Positions 8,575-17,692 of a stretch of DNA of 64,000 nt are shown here, in pieces (the first letter of the stretch is position 1; the number at the start of each line of letters is the position of its first letter). The stretch lies in assembly GCA_020442475.1 (NCBI GenBank), contig JAGRKA010000002.1:46910-110909 (forward strand), written 5' to 3'. The position numbers and the translations under genes are program-made. Under the pieces are notes generated by a model. The model was not told the DNA's origin, searched no databases, and saw nothing but the letters and a program-made list of their open reading frames with translations. This stretch comes from Alphaproteobacteria bacterium (GTDB taxonomy: Bacteria > Pseudomonadota > Alphaproteobacteria > Micavibrionales > Micavibrionaceae).

Positions 8575-10332
8575 ATGTACCGCATAGGACGATTTTTAAG
8601 AACTCTTTGTGTTGCTATATTGTTTGCATCTGCGCTTTTGGTGCTTCAAGGAGGCGCATGGGAGGTCTATGCGGATCGCTTGGGGAGTGAAAAAGGTTCT
8701 TTTGGTGCTTATTCGAACCTAAAACAGGATTCTCAAGAGGGTTATTTTGAGCAGGCATTGGCGCAAGGCAGGGCCGATGGCGCGACTTTTATTGATTCAG
8801 CAGCTTTACAGAAATTTTATGCACAGCGTGATAATTACCCTTACTGGACAGGAACGCCCGGTGTCAGAGGGCGTGCAGACGCGTTAAGGGAAACATTAAA
8901 AGCGTCATGGAAACACGGTCTTAACCCGCATAGCTATCATTTGGACAGTATCGACTCACTTTGGGGAGCAACCGGTATACAAGAGCAGGGTACATTGGAA
9001 CTCCTGCTAAGTGACGCTTTTGTGCGCTATGTCAGAGATCTGTCAGGCATCCGTGTCGATCCCTCTAAGTTACGCAGCGGGTCGGAATACTGGCGGAAGG
9101 CCCCTGAAGCCTCTGAGGTGCTGGAAATGTTGTCCGGGAGGCAGCGTATTCAGGATATTCTCCGCGCCGTTGAGCCAAAAGGCGCGACTTACAAGGCGAT
9201 GCAGGCTGAGCTGGTCCGCCTGAGTACGGCACCGGAAGAGCCATATGCGGCTATATTGCCTATTGATTTTGACGGTGCTTTGATGCGCCCTGGCTGGCGG
9301 CATAAAAGCGTTCCTGCTTTGCGGGTCAGGCTTGGGGTCCAACCACAGACGCAGGACGAAAAGCTCTACGATGACCGTTTAGCAGCGGCTGTTATGCGTT
9401 TTCAGCGTGATAACGGATTAGAGCCTGATGCTATTATCGGGTCGACAACGCTTCAAATGTTGAACCAAACGAACCAAAAACGGATCATGCAACTGATTGC
9501 GAATATGGAACGGTTGCGCTGGGTCCCTGAGGACAAACCGGATCGTTTTGTCGTTGTAAATATTCCTTCAGCAACTTTATGGGCAATTGACAAGGGGCGG
9601 GTGCGTTTTGAGATGCCTGTTATCGTAGGCTCTCCTGCGCGTCCGACCAGCAGTTTTATTACGCAGATTGAAGGTGTGCGCTTTAATCCGGACTGGACGG
9701 TGCCCTCTACGATTAAACGTTTCGACATTTTGCCAAAAATTCAGGCTGAACCGGATTATCTTCAGAATAAGGGTATTGAGATTATTAAAGGTTACGGAGA
9801 AGCTGCCCGGACACTTGATCCTGCTTCTATTAACTGGGCCACGATCAGTGCGGCAGAATTGAATAGTTTGCGTATGGTCCAGATTCCGGGAGAGCATAAC
9901 CCTCTGGGACGTATTCGTATTTTGATGCCGAATAAATATAATATTTATCTGCATGATACGAACCACCCGGAATATTTTGAAAAGGCCGCACGGGCGGTTT
10001 CTTCAGGGTGTATCCGGCTGTATAACCCGGAAAAAATGGCGTCTTTTATCATGGAGGGGCGTTCTGGCTGGAGGGGCGAGGATATGAGAGCTGTGCTCGA
10101 AACTCTGAACACGACAGATATCGAAATCCAGAATTATATACCGGTCTATGTCCTGTACTATACGGCGTGGTTAGACGAAAACGGTCGGGTTATCTATGGC
10201 CCTGACATATATAAGCAAGATCAAAAGTTATTGAAAATGCTTTCAAATCTTGACGCTTTATATATTCCTGTGGATAATAATCACCAGAAGGCTCAGGATT
10301 TACGCCCGGCCTCGCTTGTTTCTGCGCGCTGA
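8575..10332 (+). CDS. YcbB-type L,D-transpeptidase
   Basis: This 585-residue periplasmic enzyme should form 3-3 (mDAP-mDAP) peptidoglycan cross-links. It has an N-terminal signal or anchor (RIGRFLRTLCVAILFASALLVL region) and a long N-terminal helical part of the YcbB type. A peptidoglycan-binding domain follows (LAAAVMRFQRDNGLEPDAIIG), then a YkuD catalytic domain opening with RFVVVNIPSATLWAI. The catalytic motif SSGCIRL places the nucleophile at Cys479, with the upstream YLHDTNHPEYF histidine segment. The length fits YcbB/LdtD-like enzymes. A MepK-like endopeptidase that cuts the same bonds follows 138 bases later, and an LdtR-type regulator lies at 24184. Confidence 0.93.
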   Translation: MYRIGRFLRTLCVAILFASALLVLQGGAWEVYADRLGSEKGSFGAYSNLKQDSQEGYFEQALAQGRADGATFIDSAALQKFYAQRDNYPYWTGTPGVRGRADALRETLKASWKHGLNPHSYHLDSIDSLWGATGIQEQGTLELLLSDAFVRYVRDLSGIRVDPSKLRSGSEYWRKAPEASEVLEMLSGRQRIQDILRAVEPKGATYKAMQAELVRLSTAPEEPYAAILPIDFDGALMRPGWRHKSVPALRVRLGVQPQTQDEKLYDDRLAAAVMRFQRDNGLEPDAIIGSTTLQMLNQTNQKRIMQLIANMERLRWVPEDKPDRFVVVNIPSATLWAIDKGRVRFEMPVIVGSPARPTSSFITQIEGVRFNPDWTVPSTIKRFDILPKIQAEPDYLQNKGIEIIKGYGEAARTLDPASINWATISAAELNSLRMVQIPGEHNPLGRIRILMPNKYNIYLHDTNHPEYFEKAARAVSSGCIRLYNPEKMASFIMEGRSGWRGEDMRAVLETLNTTDIEIQNYIPVYVLYYTAWLDENGRVIYGPDIYKQDQKLLKMLSNLDALYIPVDNNHQKAQDLRPASLVSAR

Positions 10333-10365
10333 TTGCATGGGGATGTACCACTAATTTATGTCTTT

Positions 10366-10397
10366 ACATGTCCGGCATATCCCGTTAGGACATGTCC
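10366..10397. repeat. Operator-like ACATGTCC repeats between transpeptidase and endopeptidase genes
   Basis: ACATGTCC occurs at 10366-10373 and again at 10390-10397, a 24-base period. The second copy sits inside a perfect 10-base palindrome, GGACATGTCC (10388-10397), so the pair also forms an inverted repeat with a 14-base spacer. A T-rich run follows (10398-10413). It could be an operator for the downstream gene or a weak terminator hairpin for the upstream one. Confidence 0.4.
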
Positions 10398-10470
10398 GTT
10401 CGTTCTTTCTTTTGAGTCAGAGAAAAAATTTATCTGTTCTGATTTTTTCAATTTAAGGTGAGGTTTTTAA

Positions 10471-11055
10471 ATGTTTCAAGATGAAAACGGAGCATCTCGC
10501 GATTTGTGGGGGGGCGCGATGGAGCGCCGCGATGTCCTGAGGTTTGGCCTAATGGGAGCGCTGGCTTCCGCATTACCGTTATTTGCTTCGGGTCCGGCAC
10601 AGGCGGCGTCGCAAGCAGCTTGGAAGGTTTCTTTCCATCATGCGCACACAGGTGAAAGTTTTAATGGTGTTTACCGGGTGGGCGATAAGTATCTGCCTGA
10701 AGCGTTTGAGCGGATAAACTATATCCTGCGGGATTTTCGAACCGGGGAGGCTTTCCCGATGGACCCGCGTGTTCTGGATATTGCCAGCCGTATTCAGGCA
10801 AAAATGGGACTGAGTACTCCTTTTGAGGTGCTCTCCGGCTACCGTTCTCCGAAAACAAATGCAATGTTGCGCCGTGTAAGTACAGGGGTTGCAAAGAATT
10901 CCTTCCATATGTATGGGCAGGCTATGGATCTCAGGGTTGCCGGCAGAACGCGGAAGCTAAGGGATACGGCTAAAAGCCTGCGTGCGGGTGGTGTCGGCTA
11001 CTATCCTAAAAGCGGCTTTGTTCACGTTGATACTGGAAATATTCGTACATGGTAA
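10471..11055 (+). CDS. MepK-like (DUF882/YcbK) peptidoglycan endopeptidase, Tat-exported
   Basis: This 194-residue protein carries a twin-arginine signal (RRDVLRFG at 19-26, hydrophobic stretch, then a GPAQAA-type cleavage region). The M15-like metallopeptidase domain follows, with candidate zinc ligands His146 and Asp153 (FHMYGQAMDLR) and His185 (FVHVD), and the VLSGYRSPKTN segment. E. coli MepK of this family cuts 3-3 cross-links made by L,D-transpeptidases, which fits the transpeptidase gene just upstream. AAGGTGAGG (10454-10462) supports the ATG at 10471. An internal ATG at 10519 would still keep the Tat motif. Confidence 0.9.
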   Translation: MFQDENGASRDLWGGAMERRDVLRFGLMGALASALPLFASGPAQAASQAAWKVSFHHAHTGESFNGVYRVGDKYLPEAFERINYILRDFRTGEAFPMDPRVLDIASRIQAKMGLSTPFEVLSGYRSPKTNAMLRRVSTGVAKNSFHMYGQAMDLRVAGRTRKLRDTAKSLRAGGVGYYPKSGFVHVDTGNIRTW

Positions 11056-11078
11056 TGTAAGGTAGCGCCTTTCTGTCC

Positions 11079-11606
11079 ATGTGGAGGGAGGGCGCAGCCT
11101 TGATACTTATTGCTTTTGGCGCAAACTTGCCCGGGCCCTTAGGCTCTCCGGAGCAGGCTTTGAGGGCCGCCGAGTACCGTCTCGGGCCTTTGGGTGTTTC
11201 AGTCGAAAAATCTTCCCGTATCTGGCGTAGTGCGCCTGTTCCTGCTTCAGACCAGCCATGGTATTGTAACAGCGTTGCCCGTGTTCGCACATCGCTATCC
11301 CCAGAGGAGCTTTTAGCAGCCTTACAGGTCCTTGAGCGGGATTTTGGGCGTATCAGAACCATCCGTAACGCGGCGCGCGTGCTCGACATGGATATTATTG
11401 CGTATGATGAGCATCTCTTTGATGAGCAGGGGCTTACGCTGCCGCATCCACGTATGTGCGAGCGGGCTTTTGTTTTATATCCCTTGCGCGATGTGGCGCC
11501 TGCTTGGGTGCATCCTGTCTCGGGTAAAAGCATTGATGATTTGATCGATAATTTACCGCCTGAGCAGCAAATCGAGCCTGTGGATCATGAGGAGGAGAAT
11601 GCGTGA
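11079..11606 (+). CDS. folK: 2-amino-4-hydroxy-6-hydroxymethyldihydropteridine pyrophosphokinase
   Basis: FolK transfers pyrophosphate from ATP to 6-hydroxymethyl-7,8-dihydropterin in folate synthesis. The 175-residue protein has the family features: LIAFGANLPGP near the N-terminus, SSRIWRSAPVPASDQPWYCNSVARV, and the catalytic core RDFGRIRTIRNAARVLDMDIIAYD with its metal-binding DMD aspartates, then LPHPRMCERAFVLYPL. It lies 23 bases after the MepK-like gene and its stop overlaps the folP start, so folK and folP are translationally coupled and catalyse consecutive steps. Confidence 0.95.
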   Translation: MWREGAALILIAFGANLPGPLGSPEQALRAAEYRLGPLGVSVEKSSRIWRSAPVPASDQPWYCNSVARVRTSLSPEELLAALQVLERDFGRIRTIRNAARVLDMDIIAYDEHLFDEQGLTLPHPRMCERAFVLYPLRDVAPAWVHPVSGKSIDDLIDNLPPEQQIEPVDHEEENA

Positions 11607-12460
11607 TGAACCAGCATAGTGGTGCAAAATCACATCTTTTTTCAGGTGGTCCGCATATTATGGGGGTGGTCAATGTGACCCCGGACAGCTTCTCTGATGG
11701 TGGAAAATATATTAATCCGGATAAGGCTATAGAGCATGGCCTTCGTCTGCTTCATGAAGGTGCATCCATTTTGGACGTTGGTGGGGAGTCTACACGTCCG
11801 GGCGCAGAACCAGTTGATATAGAAGAAGAAATTAGGCGTGTCGTTCCTGTGATTGAGGGCTTGCGTCCTTATACGGATCAAATCTCAATTGATAGCCGAA
11901 ACGCAAAAGTGATGGAGGCTGCATTAAGAGCTGGGGCAACAATAATAAATGATATCAGCGCATTATCATATGATTCTCGAAGTGTTGGTGTGGTTGCGGA
12001 GGCGCAGGGCCCTGTGTTCTTTATGCATTCAAAGGGAAACCCTCAGTCTATGCAGGAAAATCCGTTTTATAATAATGTTGTAGAAGAGGTTTTTGAGTAT
12101 TTGCAGCGGCGTATTTCATTTTTCGAAACGAACCGTATCGAGGTTCATCGGCTTGTTTCCGATCCCGGTATAGGTTTTGGGAAAACTCTTGAGCATAATC
12201 TCTTATTACTCAGAAATATAAAGAAGTTTCATGATTTGGGGGTGCCAGTTATGCTCGGCATATCCAGAAAGAGCTTCATCGCTCGCCTGTCGGAGGGTGA
12301 ACCGGCGCATGACCGGATTCCGGGTTCTATCGCTGCAGCGCTTTGGGGGCTATCTCAGGATGTACAGTTTTACAGAGTCCATGATGTGGCCGAGACAAAA
12401 CAAGCCTTCAAAATTTATCAGGCGATCAAAGGTACTGAGATAAAAGACGTACAGGTCTAG
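11606..12460 (+). CDS. folP: Dihydropteroate synthase
   Basis: FolP joins dihydropterin pyrophosphate to 4-aminobenzoate, the sulfonamide target step. The 284-residue protein contains IMGVVNVTPDSFSDGG, GESTRPGAEPVDIEEE and SIDSRNAKVMEAALRAGATIINDISAL, then DPGIGFGKTLEHN and LGISRKSFIARL. These are the pterin-, pABA- and phosphate-binding loops in family order. The ATG at 11606 overlaps the folK TGA by one base and has GGAGGAG at the right distance; a GTG three bases earlier is also in frame. It is the last gene of this plus-strand run. Confidence 0.96.
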   Translation: MNQHSGAKSHLFSGGPHIMGVVNVTPDSFSDGGKYINPDKAIEHGLRLLHEGASILDVGGESTRPGAEPVDIEEEIRRVVPVIEGLRPYTDQISIDSRNAKVMEAALRAGATIINDISALSYDSRSVGVVAEAQGPVFFMHSKGNPQSMQENPFYNNVVEEVFEYLQRRISFFETNRIEVHRLVSDPGIGFGKTLEHNLLLLRNIKKFHDLGVPVMLGISRKSFIARLSEGEPAHDRIPGSIAAALWGLSQDVQFYRVHDVAETKQAFKIYQAIKGTEIKDVQV

Positions 12461-12484
12461 CTGTTCTGTTTCCTAAAACAGCTA
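12458..12484 (+). terminator. Weak hairpin after folP
   Basis: TAGCTGTT (12458-12465, including the folP stop) pairs with AACAGCTA (12477-12484) across an 11-base loop, between the convergent folP and phosphatase genes. There is no clear T-run after it, so it may only stabilise the transcript end. Confidence 0.35.
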
Positions 12485-12491
12485 TAGGTTA

Positions 12492-13112
12492 TTATTCCTC
12501 ATCCGGGTGGTAAAGTGCAGAGCGCTTCCGGATAAGGGCACCATCTTCATAATCATAATGGAATACGTCCCATGGGAAGATGCTGTCGGTTCTAGGAACA
12601 AATTCATGTAAATGGCAGTTTCTGAACATGGCTGGTGGCTCCAGTCCGTACATTTTGCCAAAACCCCGGAAAACGCCGCCATGGGAGACGATCAGTACGG
12701 GGCCTTTGAGCGTATTGAGGGCTTTTGTCTTGCCGCGCGCGAGGCGGGTGCAGAAATCATGTGTTGTTTCACCATCCGGTGCGTTTTTCCAGTCAACCAG
12801 GTGCTCCCAGCATTCATCGTAAGATAGCCCTTCCCATGATCCGGCATGAATTTCCGCCAGATCCGCGTCTTCGTGAATGGGAGCCCCGAGAGCCTCGTTG
12901 ATGATAGAGGCAGTTTCCCGTGCACGGGAAAGGTGGCTATGTATCACAGTTTGCGGCTTTTCATGCAGATGTTCGAGGATTTTATGAACCGCGCGCGCCT
13001 GTGTCCGGCCTGTATCGGTTAGGGGGGAGTCGAGGCTTCCTGCCATAATCATGGCACGGTTGGCTTCAGTTTCGCCGTGGCGGATCATAAAAAAGCGTTT
13101 GGATGGTATCAT
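12492..13112 (-). CDS. Histidine phosphatase superfamily protein (phosphoglycerate mutase-like fold)
   Basis: This 206-residue protein has the superfamily's catalytic set: the phosphorylated histidine in MIRHGETEANR (Arg11-His12-Gly13), a second arginine in HLSRARETA (about 63), an acidic residue near AEIHAGSWEG and the second histidine in IVSHGGVFRG (His144). Such enzymes remove phosphate from sugars, nucleotides or cofactor intermediates; substrate cannot be read from sequence. It starts two bases after the stop of the aspartate dehydrogenase-like gene, so the two form an operon and may share a pathway. A cofactor phosphatase role is speculative. Confidence 0.85.
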   Translation of the reverse strand: MIPSKRFFMIRHGETEANRAMIMAGSLDSPLTDTGRTQARAVHKILEHLHEKPQTVIHSHLSRARETASIINEALGAPIHEDADLAEIHAGSWEGLSYDECWEHLVDWKNAPDGETTHDFCTRLARGKTKALNTLKGPVLIVSHGGVFRGFGKMYGLEPPAMFRNCHLHEFVPRTDSIFPWDVFHYDYEDGALIRKRSALYHPDEE

Positions 13113-13114
13113 AT

Positions 13115-13894
13115 CTATAAAACCACAAGTGAGTTGTTAATATCACGCAAGGTCGCGACAATGCTTTGCGCGGCGAGCATAGAGCTCTTTGGATTGGCTG
13201 GGTCCGGCGTATTCGTCACCTGAACCCGGATTGTACTAAATTCGCCTTCGACCGTCACTTCATGTGTGTTTCCAAAGGCCTCCGGGTCTGCCCAGACCTC
13301 GACATCTGTCTGTTCCGGTCCAATACCCGCAAGGCTAAGCGTTGCGGCAACATTAGCATTGGCTGGAAACCCTTTGGCCGCCTCCAGCGCATTACCGGCA
13401 AAAAGACGCTCTTTGCGCCTGATTTGCATCAAATCTATCCCCATTTTTTCCACATGGGGCGCGCCTAAAAGCCCTTTAGGTGGCTTGGTTGAAACGATTT
13501 TGCTCCTTTTAATGCCAAGTTCTTTCAATGCTTTAATGCCATCCATGCCCGTTAGAGCTCCAGATGGAACGTAAATGCGACTTGTGGATTGTTTATGATT
13601 TTCAAGGATGTTAGGAAACATCAGTAAGGCGCATGAACTGATCAAGGTCAGGTCTTTATTGCGGGCGAAGGTCGCCTGTGTAAGGGCAGGAACTGCTTGC
13701 GGCGGAAGACATTCTACAATGAGGTCGCAGCTTTCGGTGAGCACATCAAAATCCACGTAAGGCACGCCGATATCCAGATTTTGGCGTAGATCTGAGATCG
13801 CACCCAGTTCCAGCCCGTCTATGCCCTCAAGTAGCGCCTTGGCAACGGCTTTGCCGATTGCGCCTGTACCTGCGATCCCTACTTTTTGTGTCAT
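13115..13894 (-). CDS. nadX: Probable L-aspartate dehydrogenase
   Basis: This 259-residue protein has a Rossmann loop (GIAGTGAIGKAVAKALL, near residue 6) and the paired features of the aspartate dehydrogenase family: YVPSGALTGMDGIKA, STKPPKGLLGAPHV, FPANANVAATLSLAGIG and a conserved histidine in FGNTHEVTV. NadX oxidises L-aspartate to iminoaspartate, feeding quinolinate formation in NAD synthesis, and can replace NadB. No nadA or nadC lies nearby, so it may instead serve aspartate catabolism. It leads an operon with the histidine phosphatase gene and diverges from recO, 38 bases away. Confidence 0.85.
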   Translation of the reverse strand: MTQKVGIAGTGAIGKAVAKALLEGIDGLELGAISDLRQNLDIGVPYVDFDVLTESCDLIVECLPPQAVPALTQATFARNKDLTLISSCALLMFPNILENHKQSTSRIYVPSGALTGMDGIKALKELGIKRSKIVSTKPPKGLLGAPHVEKMGIDLMQIRRKERLFAGNALEAAKGFPANANVAATLSLAGIGPEQTDVEVWADPEAFGNTHEVTVEGEFSTIRVQVTNTPDPANPKSSMLAAQSIVATLRDINNSLVVL

Positions 13895-13932
13895 GACTGG
13901 TTTTTCCGATCTGTTCGTCCTATTCTAGTGCC

Positions 13933-14700
13933 ATGGAACTCTGGCAGGATCAAGGCATAGTCTTATCAGCCCGCCCACATGGTGAAAACGGGGCGGTCAT
14001 TTCTGTTTTGACGGTGCATAATGGCCGCCGCCTAGGCTATGTACGCGGCATCCACACACAGAAAATACGCGGCACACTGGAACCGGGATCTCTGGTCGAT
14101 GCGCGTTGGCAGGCGCGAACGGCGGACAGTTTGGGAACATTCTCTCTTGAATTATCAAGAGGAGCCGCCGCCCCTTTGCTGGGTGAACCGTTAAAGCTTG
14201 CAGCGCTTCAATCGGCCTGCGCTTTGTCGGATGCGGCCATCCCTGAGCGCGAAGGCGGCGAGGGCGTTTTTCAAGGGTTAAAGGCGCTACTGGAGATGCT
14301 CGACAGCGATATCTGGGGTGAGGCCTATGTGATGTGGGAGATTGCTTTGCTGCGGGAGATGGGCTTTCCCCTCGCGCTTGACCGGTGCGCGGGCGGTGGG
14401 GAGAGCACTGATCTGGCTTATGTCAGCCCAAAAACCGGACGCGCCGTCAGTAAGGCGGCAGGTGAACCCTATAAAGAGCGGTTGCTGCCTTTGCCCGGTT
14501 TTCTACGTCCCGGTAGTGTCGGAGAGGATGGAAAAGAGGGTGTTTTAGAGGGGCTAAAGCTTACTGCCTGTTTTCTTGAGCACTGGGTCTTTGCGCATCA
14601 TACGCGTGGAGTCCCCGAATTCCGGCGAGTTTTTCAGCAGAAAATTGAAAAAAGCCTTGGTTTTTCGGATGCCCTCACGCTAAATAACGCCCATGGCTAA
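13933..14700 (+). CDS. recO: DNA repair protein RecO
   Basis: RecO helps RecR load RecA onto SSB-coated single strands in the RecFOR pathway. The 255-residue protein opens with an OB-fold domain ([24 protein letters not shown], then [11 protein letters not shown]) and continues with the helical domain including [17 protein letters not shown] and [23 protein letters not shown], typical of alphaproteobacterial RecO. Its last codons overlap the parC start by eight bases. The neighbouring nadX is divergent. Confidence 0.93.
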   Translation: MELWQDQGIVLSARPHGENGAVISVLTVHNGRRLGYVRGIHTQKIRGTLEPGSLVDARWQARTADSLGTFSLELSRGAAAPLLGEPLKLAALQSACALSDAAIPEREGGEGVFQGLKALLEMLDSDIWGEAYVMWEIALLREMGFPLALDRCAGGGESTDLAYVSPKTGRAVSKAAGEPYKERLLPLPGFLRPGSVGEDGKEGVLEGLKLTACFLEHWVFAHHTRGVPEFRRVFQQKIEKSLGFSDALTLNNAHG

Positions 14701-16927
14701 GAGCGAATCCGTGGAAGAGAATAACGTCGTCGATCAGCCGTTCGGGGAAATCCTTTCCGGGCGGTATTTGTCCTATGCGCTTTCGACGATTATGAGTAGG
14801 TCCTTGCCGGATGTCCGCGACGGGCTGAAACCTGTGCATCGCCGTTTGATGTATGCGATGTATCAGCTCAAGCTTAATCCGCAGCAGGCGCCTAAAAAGT
14901 CAGCGCGGGTGGTCGGAGACGTGATCGGTAAGTTTCACCCACACGGCGATACGGCCGTTTATGACGCCATGGTCCGGCTGGCGCAGGATTTTGCACAGCG
15001 TTATCCACTTGTGGATGGGCAGGGGAATTTCGGAAATATTGACGGCGATAACGCCGCAGCCATGCGGTATACGGAGGCGCGCCTGACGGATGTGGCCTTG
15101 CTGCTGCTGGACGGAATCGAGGAAAACGCCGTTGATTTCCGGCCGACCTACGATGGCTCCGAAAATGAGCCTGTCGTGTTGCCGGGGGGCTTCCCGAATT
15201 TGCTGGCTAACGGTGCAAGCGGGATTGCGGTGGGGATGGCCACCTCTATTCCCCCCCATAACGTCGCAGAGCTGTGCGAGGCGATGGAGTTGATGCTCGA
15301 AAAGGACGCCTCCATTGCAGAGATTGCGCAGATCGTTAAGGGCCCGGATTTTCCAACGGGCGGAACTTTGGTCGAAGATCCACAGGATATTGTAACTGCA
15401 TATGAAACGGGGAAGGGCGCTTTCCGCGTTCGGGCCAAATGGGTTAAAGAGGACCTCAAGCAAGGCCTGTATCAGATTGTTGTCACAGAAATTCCGTATC
15501 AGGTTCAAAAATCCAGACTGATCGAGAAGATCGCAGATCTGATCAATGCCCGGAAATTGCCGATGTTGGATGATGTGCGCGATGAAAGCGCAGAGGATAT
15601 AAGGCTTGTTCTGGTGCCGAAAAACAGAAATGTTGAGCCGGAACTTCTGATGGAAGCACTTTTTCGTCATACGGAGCTGGAGTCGCGTTTTAGCCTCAAT
15701 ATGAACGTTCTGGATAGCGGGCTTGTGCCTAAGGTCATGAATATTAAGGACGTTCTTCAGGCCTGGATGAACCACCAGCAAGAGGTTCTTGTTCGCCGTT
15801 CAGCCTATAGGCTGGAGAAGGTTATTCACCGGCTGGAGGTTCTTGATGGCTATTTGATCGTTTATTTGAACCTTGATGAAGTCATTCGTATTGTACGCGA
15901 AGAAGACCATCCACGGCAGGTTTTGATGGAAACCTTCAAGCTGAGTGAGGTTCAGGCTGAAGCGATATTGAATATGCGCTTAAGGTCGCTCCGGAAGCTG
16001 GAGGAAATGGAAATCCGGACGGAGCGCGATAAGCTTGCTGCCGAGCGCGATGAGTTGGAAAAATTGATCGGTTCAGAGGCACGCCAATGGACGCGGATCA
16101 AGAAACAGATCGGCGCTTTGAAAAAGATGTTTGGGCCTGAAACGCTATTGGGAGCGCGCCGAACAGTGATCGGGGCGGCGCCTGCGCCTGTGACGGTCAA
16201 TCTGGAAGAGGCGATGATCGAAAAAGAGCCGATTACAGTGATTTGCTCTTCCAAGGGGTGGGTGCGCGCGATGAAGGGGCATGGCCATAACCCTGCTGAC
16301 CTTAAATATAAGGATGGAGATCGCGGCAGCTTTGTTCTCGAGGCTCAAACGACTGACAAGCTGTTGGTTTTTGGAACAAATGGGCGTTTCTACACGCTGG
16401 GCTGCGATGCTTTGCCGCCGGGGCGCGGTTTCGGGGAGCCTCTGCGTTTGATGATCGATTTGCCGAACGATGCGGATATTACGGACTTAAAGCTCTTTGA
16501 AGCAGGACGGAAAATGATTGTCGCTGCAACGACCGGGCATGGCTTTATCGTCAAGGCCGAAGACGTGCTGGCGCAGACAAAATCCGGAAAACAGATTTTG
16601 AACGTCAAGGCGCCCGCTGAGGCCGCTCTGTGCGTCAATATCGGCGCAGGTGACGACCATGTGGCGGTCATCGGAAAAAACCGGAAAATGCTGGTTTTCG
16701 TGCTGGATGAAATCCCGGAAATGGCGCGCGGCAAAGGTGTAATCCTTCAGAAATACAAGGATGGCGGGGTATCCGATCTAAAGAGCTTTGCTTTGGGTGC
16801 AGGTCTAGGGTTCAAGTACGGGTCAGGTGAAACGCTCGTCGAGGATCTGTCTCCATGGCTCGGCAAACGCGCACAGGCTGGGCGGATTCCTCCAAATGGT
16901 TTTCCGAAGAGTAATAAGTTTGGTTAG
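14693..16927 (+). CDS. parC: DNA topoisomerase IV subunit A
   Basis: ParC is the DNA-cleaving subunit of topoisomerase IV, which unlinks daughter chromosomes. The 744-residue protein has the winged-helix and tower core with [17 protein letters not shown] and [13 protein letters not shown] (about 82-94), and the catalytic tyrosine Tyr126 in [10 protein letters not shown]. It ends in a beta-pinwheel C-terminal domain. The length fits ParC (about 750) rather than GyrA (about 870), and the GyrA-box of gyrase is not seen. Thr87 occupies the quinolone-pocket position that is Ser80 in E. coli ParC. The ATG overlaps recO. Confidence 0.94.
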   Translation: MAKSESVEENNVVDQPFGEILSGRYLSYALSTIMSRSLPDVRDGLKPVHRRLMYAMYQLKLNPQQAPKKSARVVGDVIGKFHPHGDTAVYDAMVRLAQDFAQRYPLVDGQGNFGNIDGDNAAAMRYTEARLTDVALLLLDGIEENAVDFRPTYDGSENEPVVLPGGFPNLLANGASGIAVGMATSIPPHNVAELCEAMELMLEKDASIAEIAQIVKGPDFPTGGTLVEDPQDIVTAYETGKGAFRVRAKWVKEDLKQGLYQIVVTEIPYQVQKSRLIEKIADLINARKLPMLDDVRDESAEDIRLVLVPKNRNVEPELLMEALFRHTELESRFSLNMNVLDSGLVPKVMNIKDVLQAWMNHQQEVLVRRSAYRLEKVIHRLEVLDGYLIVYLNLDEVIRIVREEDHPRQVLMETFKLSEVQAEAILNMRLRSLRKLEEMEIRTERDKLAAERDELEKLIGSEARQWTRIKKQIGALKKMFGPETLLGARRTVIGAAPAPVTVNLEEAMIEKEPITVICSSKGWVRAMKGHGHNPADLKYKDGDRGSFVLEAQTTDKLLVFGTNGRFYTLGCDALPPGRGFGEPLRLMIDLPNDADITDLKLFEAGRKMIVAATTGHGFIVKAEDVLAQTKSGKQILNVKAPAEAALCVNIGAGDDHVAVIGKNRKMLVFVLDEIPEMARGKGVILQKYKDGGVSDLKSFALGAGLGFKYGSGETLVEDLSPWLGKRAQAGRIPPNGFPKSNKFG

Positions 16928-16929
16928 GG

Positions 16930-17625
16930 CTACATCTCAATTTCGGGTTTTTGGGCGACAAAAAGTTTACAGCGAATGTCGCCATCTTTATTGTTCCTGT
17001 ATGCTGTAAACTCTTCAGGTTCTTCAAGAAGAATAAGTCCCTCTCTGGATAGTGTTTCCATAGTTTCGTTTGGGTTTATAATGTTCATACATAATTCTAA
17101 ATCGTTGCCAAGCGGTACGTGAACCCTACCATCTGTCCCCATCACTCGTGAGCTTTCGGAGGGAGGGGCAAGTTCTGTTGTGAAGCAGACCAGACCTCCG
17201 GGTTTTGTCACGCGCGCCATTTCTTTTATGAATGCATTGCTATCTTGTAGATACTCCATCACACCCGCAGAGATAACGATATCGAATTCATTGGGTTCGC
17301 GAGGAATGCCGGAATTCAGATTGCGAGGGATTAAAACATTCGCAATTTTTTGTTTCTCGCAGAGTTCTATCATTTTGTGGGACCCATCAATGCCGGTTAT
17401 ATGGATGTTGTTTACCGCTTTTCGAAAATGCGCGCTTGCTTTACCTGTGCCTATGCCAAGATCAAGAAGATGAATACGATGCCCAGGAGAATGCATCCTG
17501 TGCCTTTCTACGGCATTAAAAACATGACTGTGAGCGTTCCAGCCGTCTTTTTCCGACAGATTGTCATAGTGTGGTGCAAAATTGTCAAAAAATATAGCCG
17601 CAGGGACTACTGTTTTGTCTGCCAT
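16930..17625 (-). CDS. Class I SAM-dependent methyltransferase
   Basis: This 231-residue protein has a Rossmann-like methyltransferase core: motif I LLDLGIGTGKAS, the acidic residue of ITGIDGSHKMIEL, FDIVISAGVMEYL and the VTKPGGLVCFTTE post-motif. The N-terminal FFDNFAPHYDNL resembles small-molecule or ubiquinone-type methyltransferases. The substrate is not predictable. It is 67 bases downstream of motB on the same strand and convergent with parC, with only two bases between stops, so it may be read through from the motAB transcript. No flagellin is nearby. Confidence 0.8.
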   Translation of the reverse strand: MADKTVVPAAIFFDNFAPHYDNLSEKDGWNAHSHVFNAVERHRMHSPGHRIHLLDLGIGTGKASAHFRKAVNNIHITGIDGSHKMIELCEKQKIANVLIPRNLNSGIPREPNEFDIVISAGVMEYLQDSNAFIKEMARVTKPGGLVCFTTELAPPSESSRVMGTDGRVHVPLGNDLELCMNIINPNETMETLSREGLILLEEPEEFTAYRNNKDGDIRCKLFVAQKPEIEM

Positions 17626-17692
17626 ACTTGTACCCGTAAAAGCTAAATTGAGGGAAGTCTAGCAGATTTTTATGTATATGTAAAATAATTTA

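Noticed and set aside
14900..14990. Thr87 in ParC as evidence of acquired quinolone resistance
   Set aside because: The residue at this position varies naturally between lineages; without relatives it cannot be called a mutation.
14900..15781. Long ORF on the minus strand inside parC
   Set aside because: It runs opposite to the catalytic core of parC and shows only reversed codon composition.
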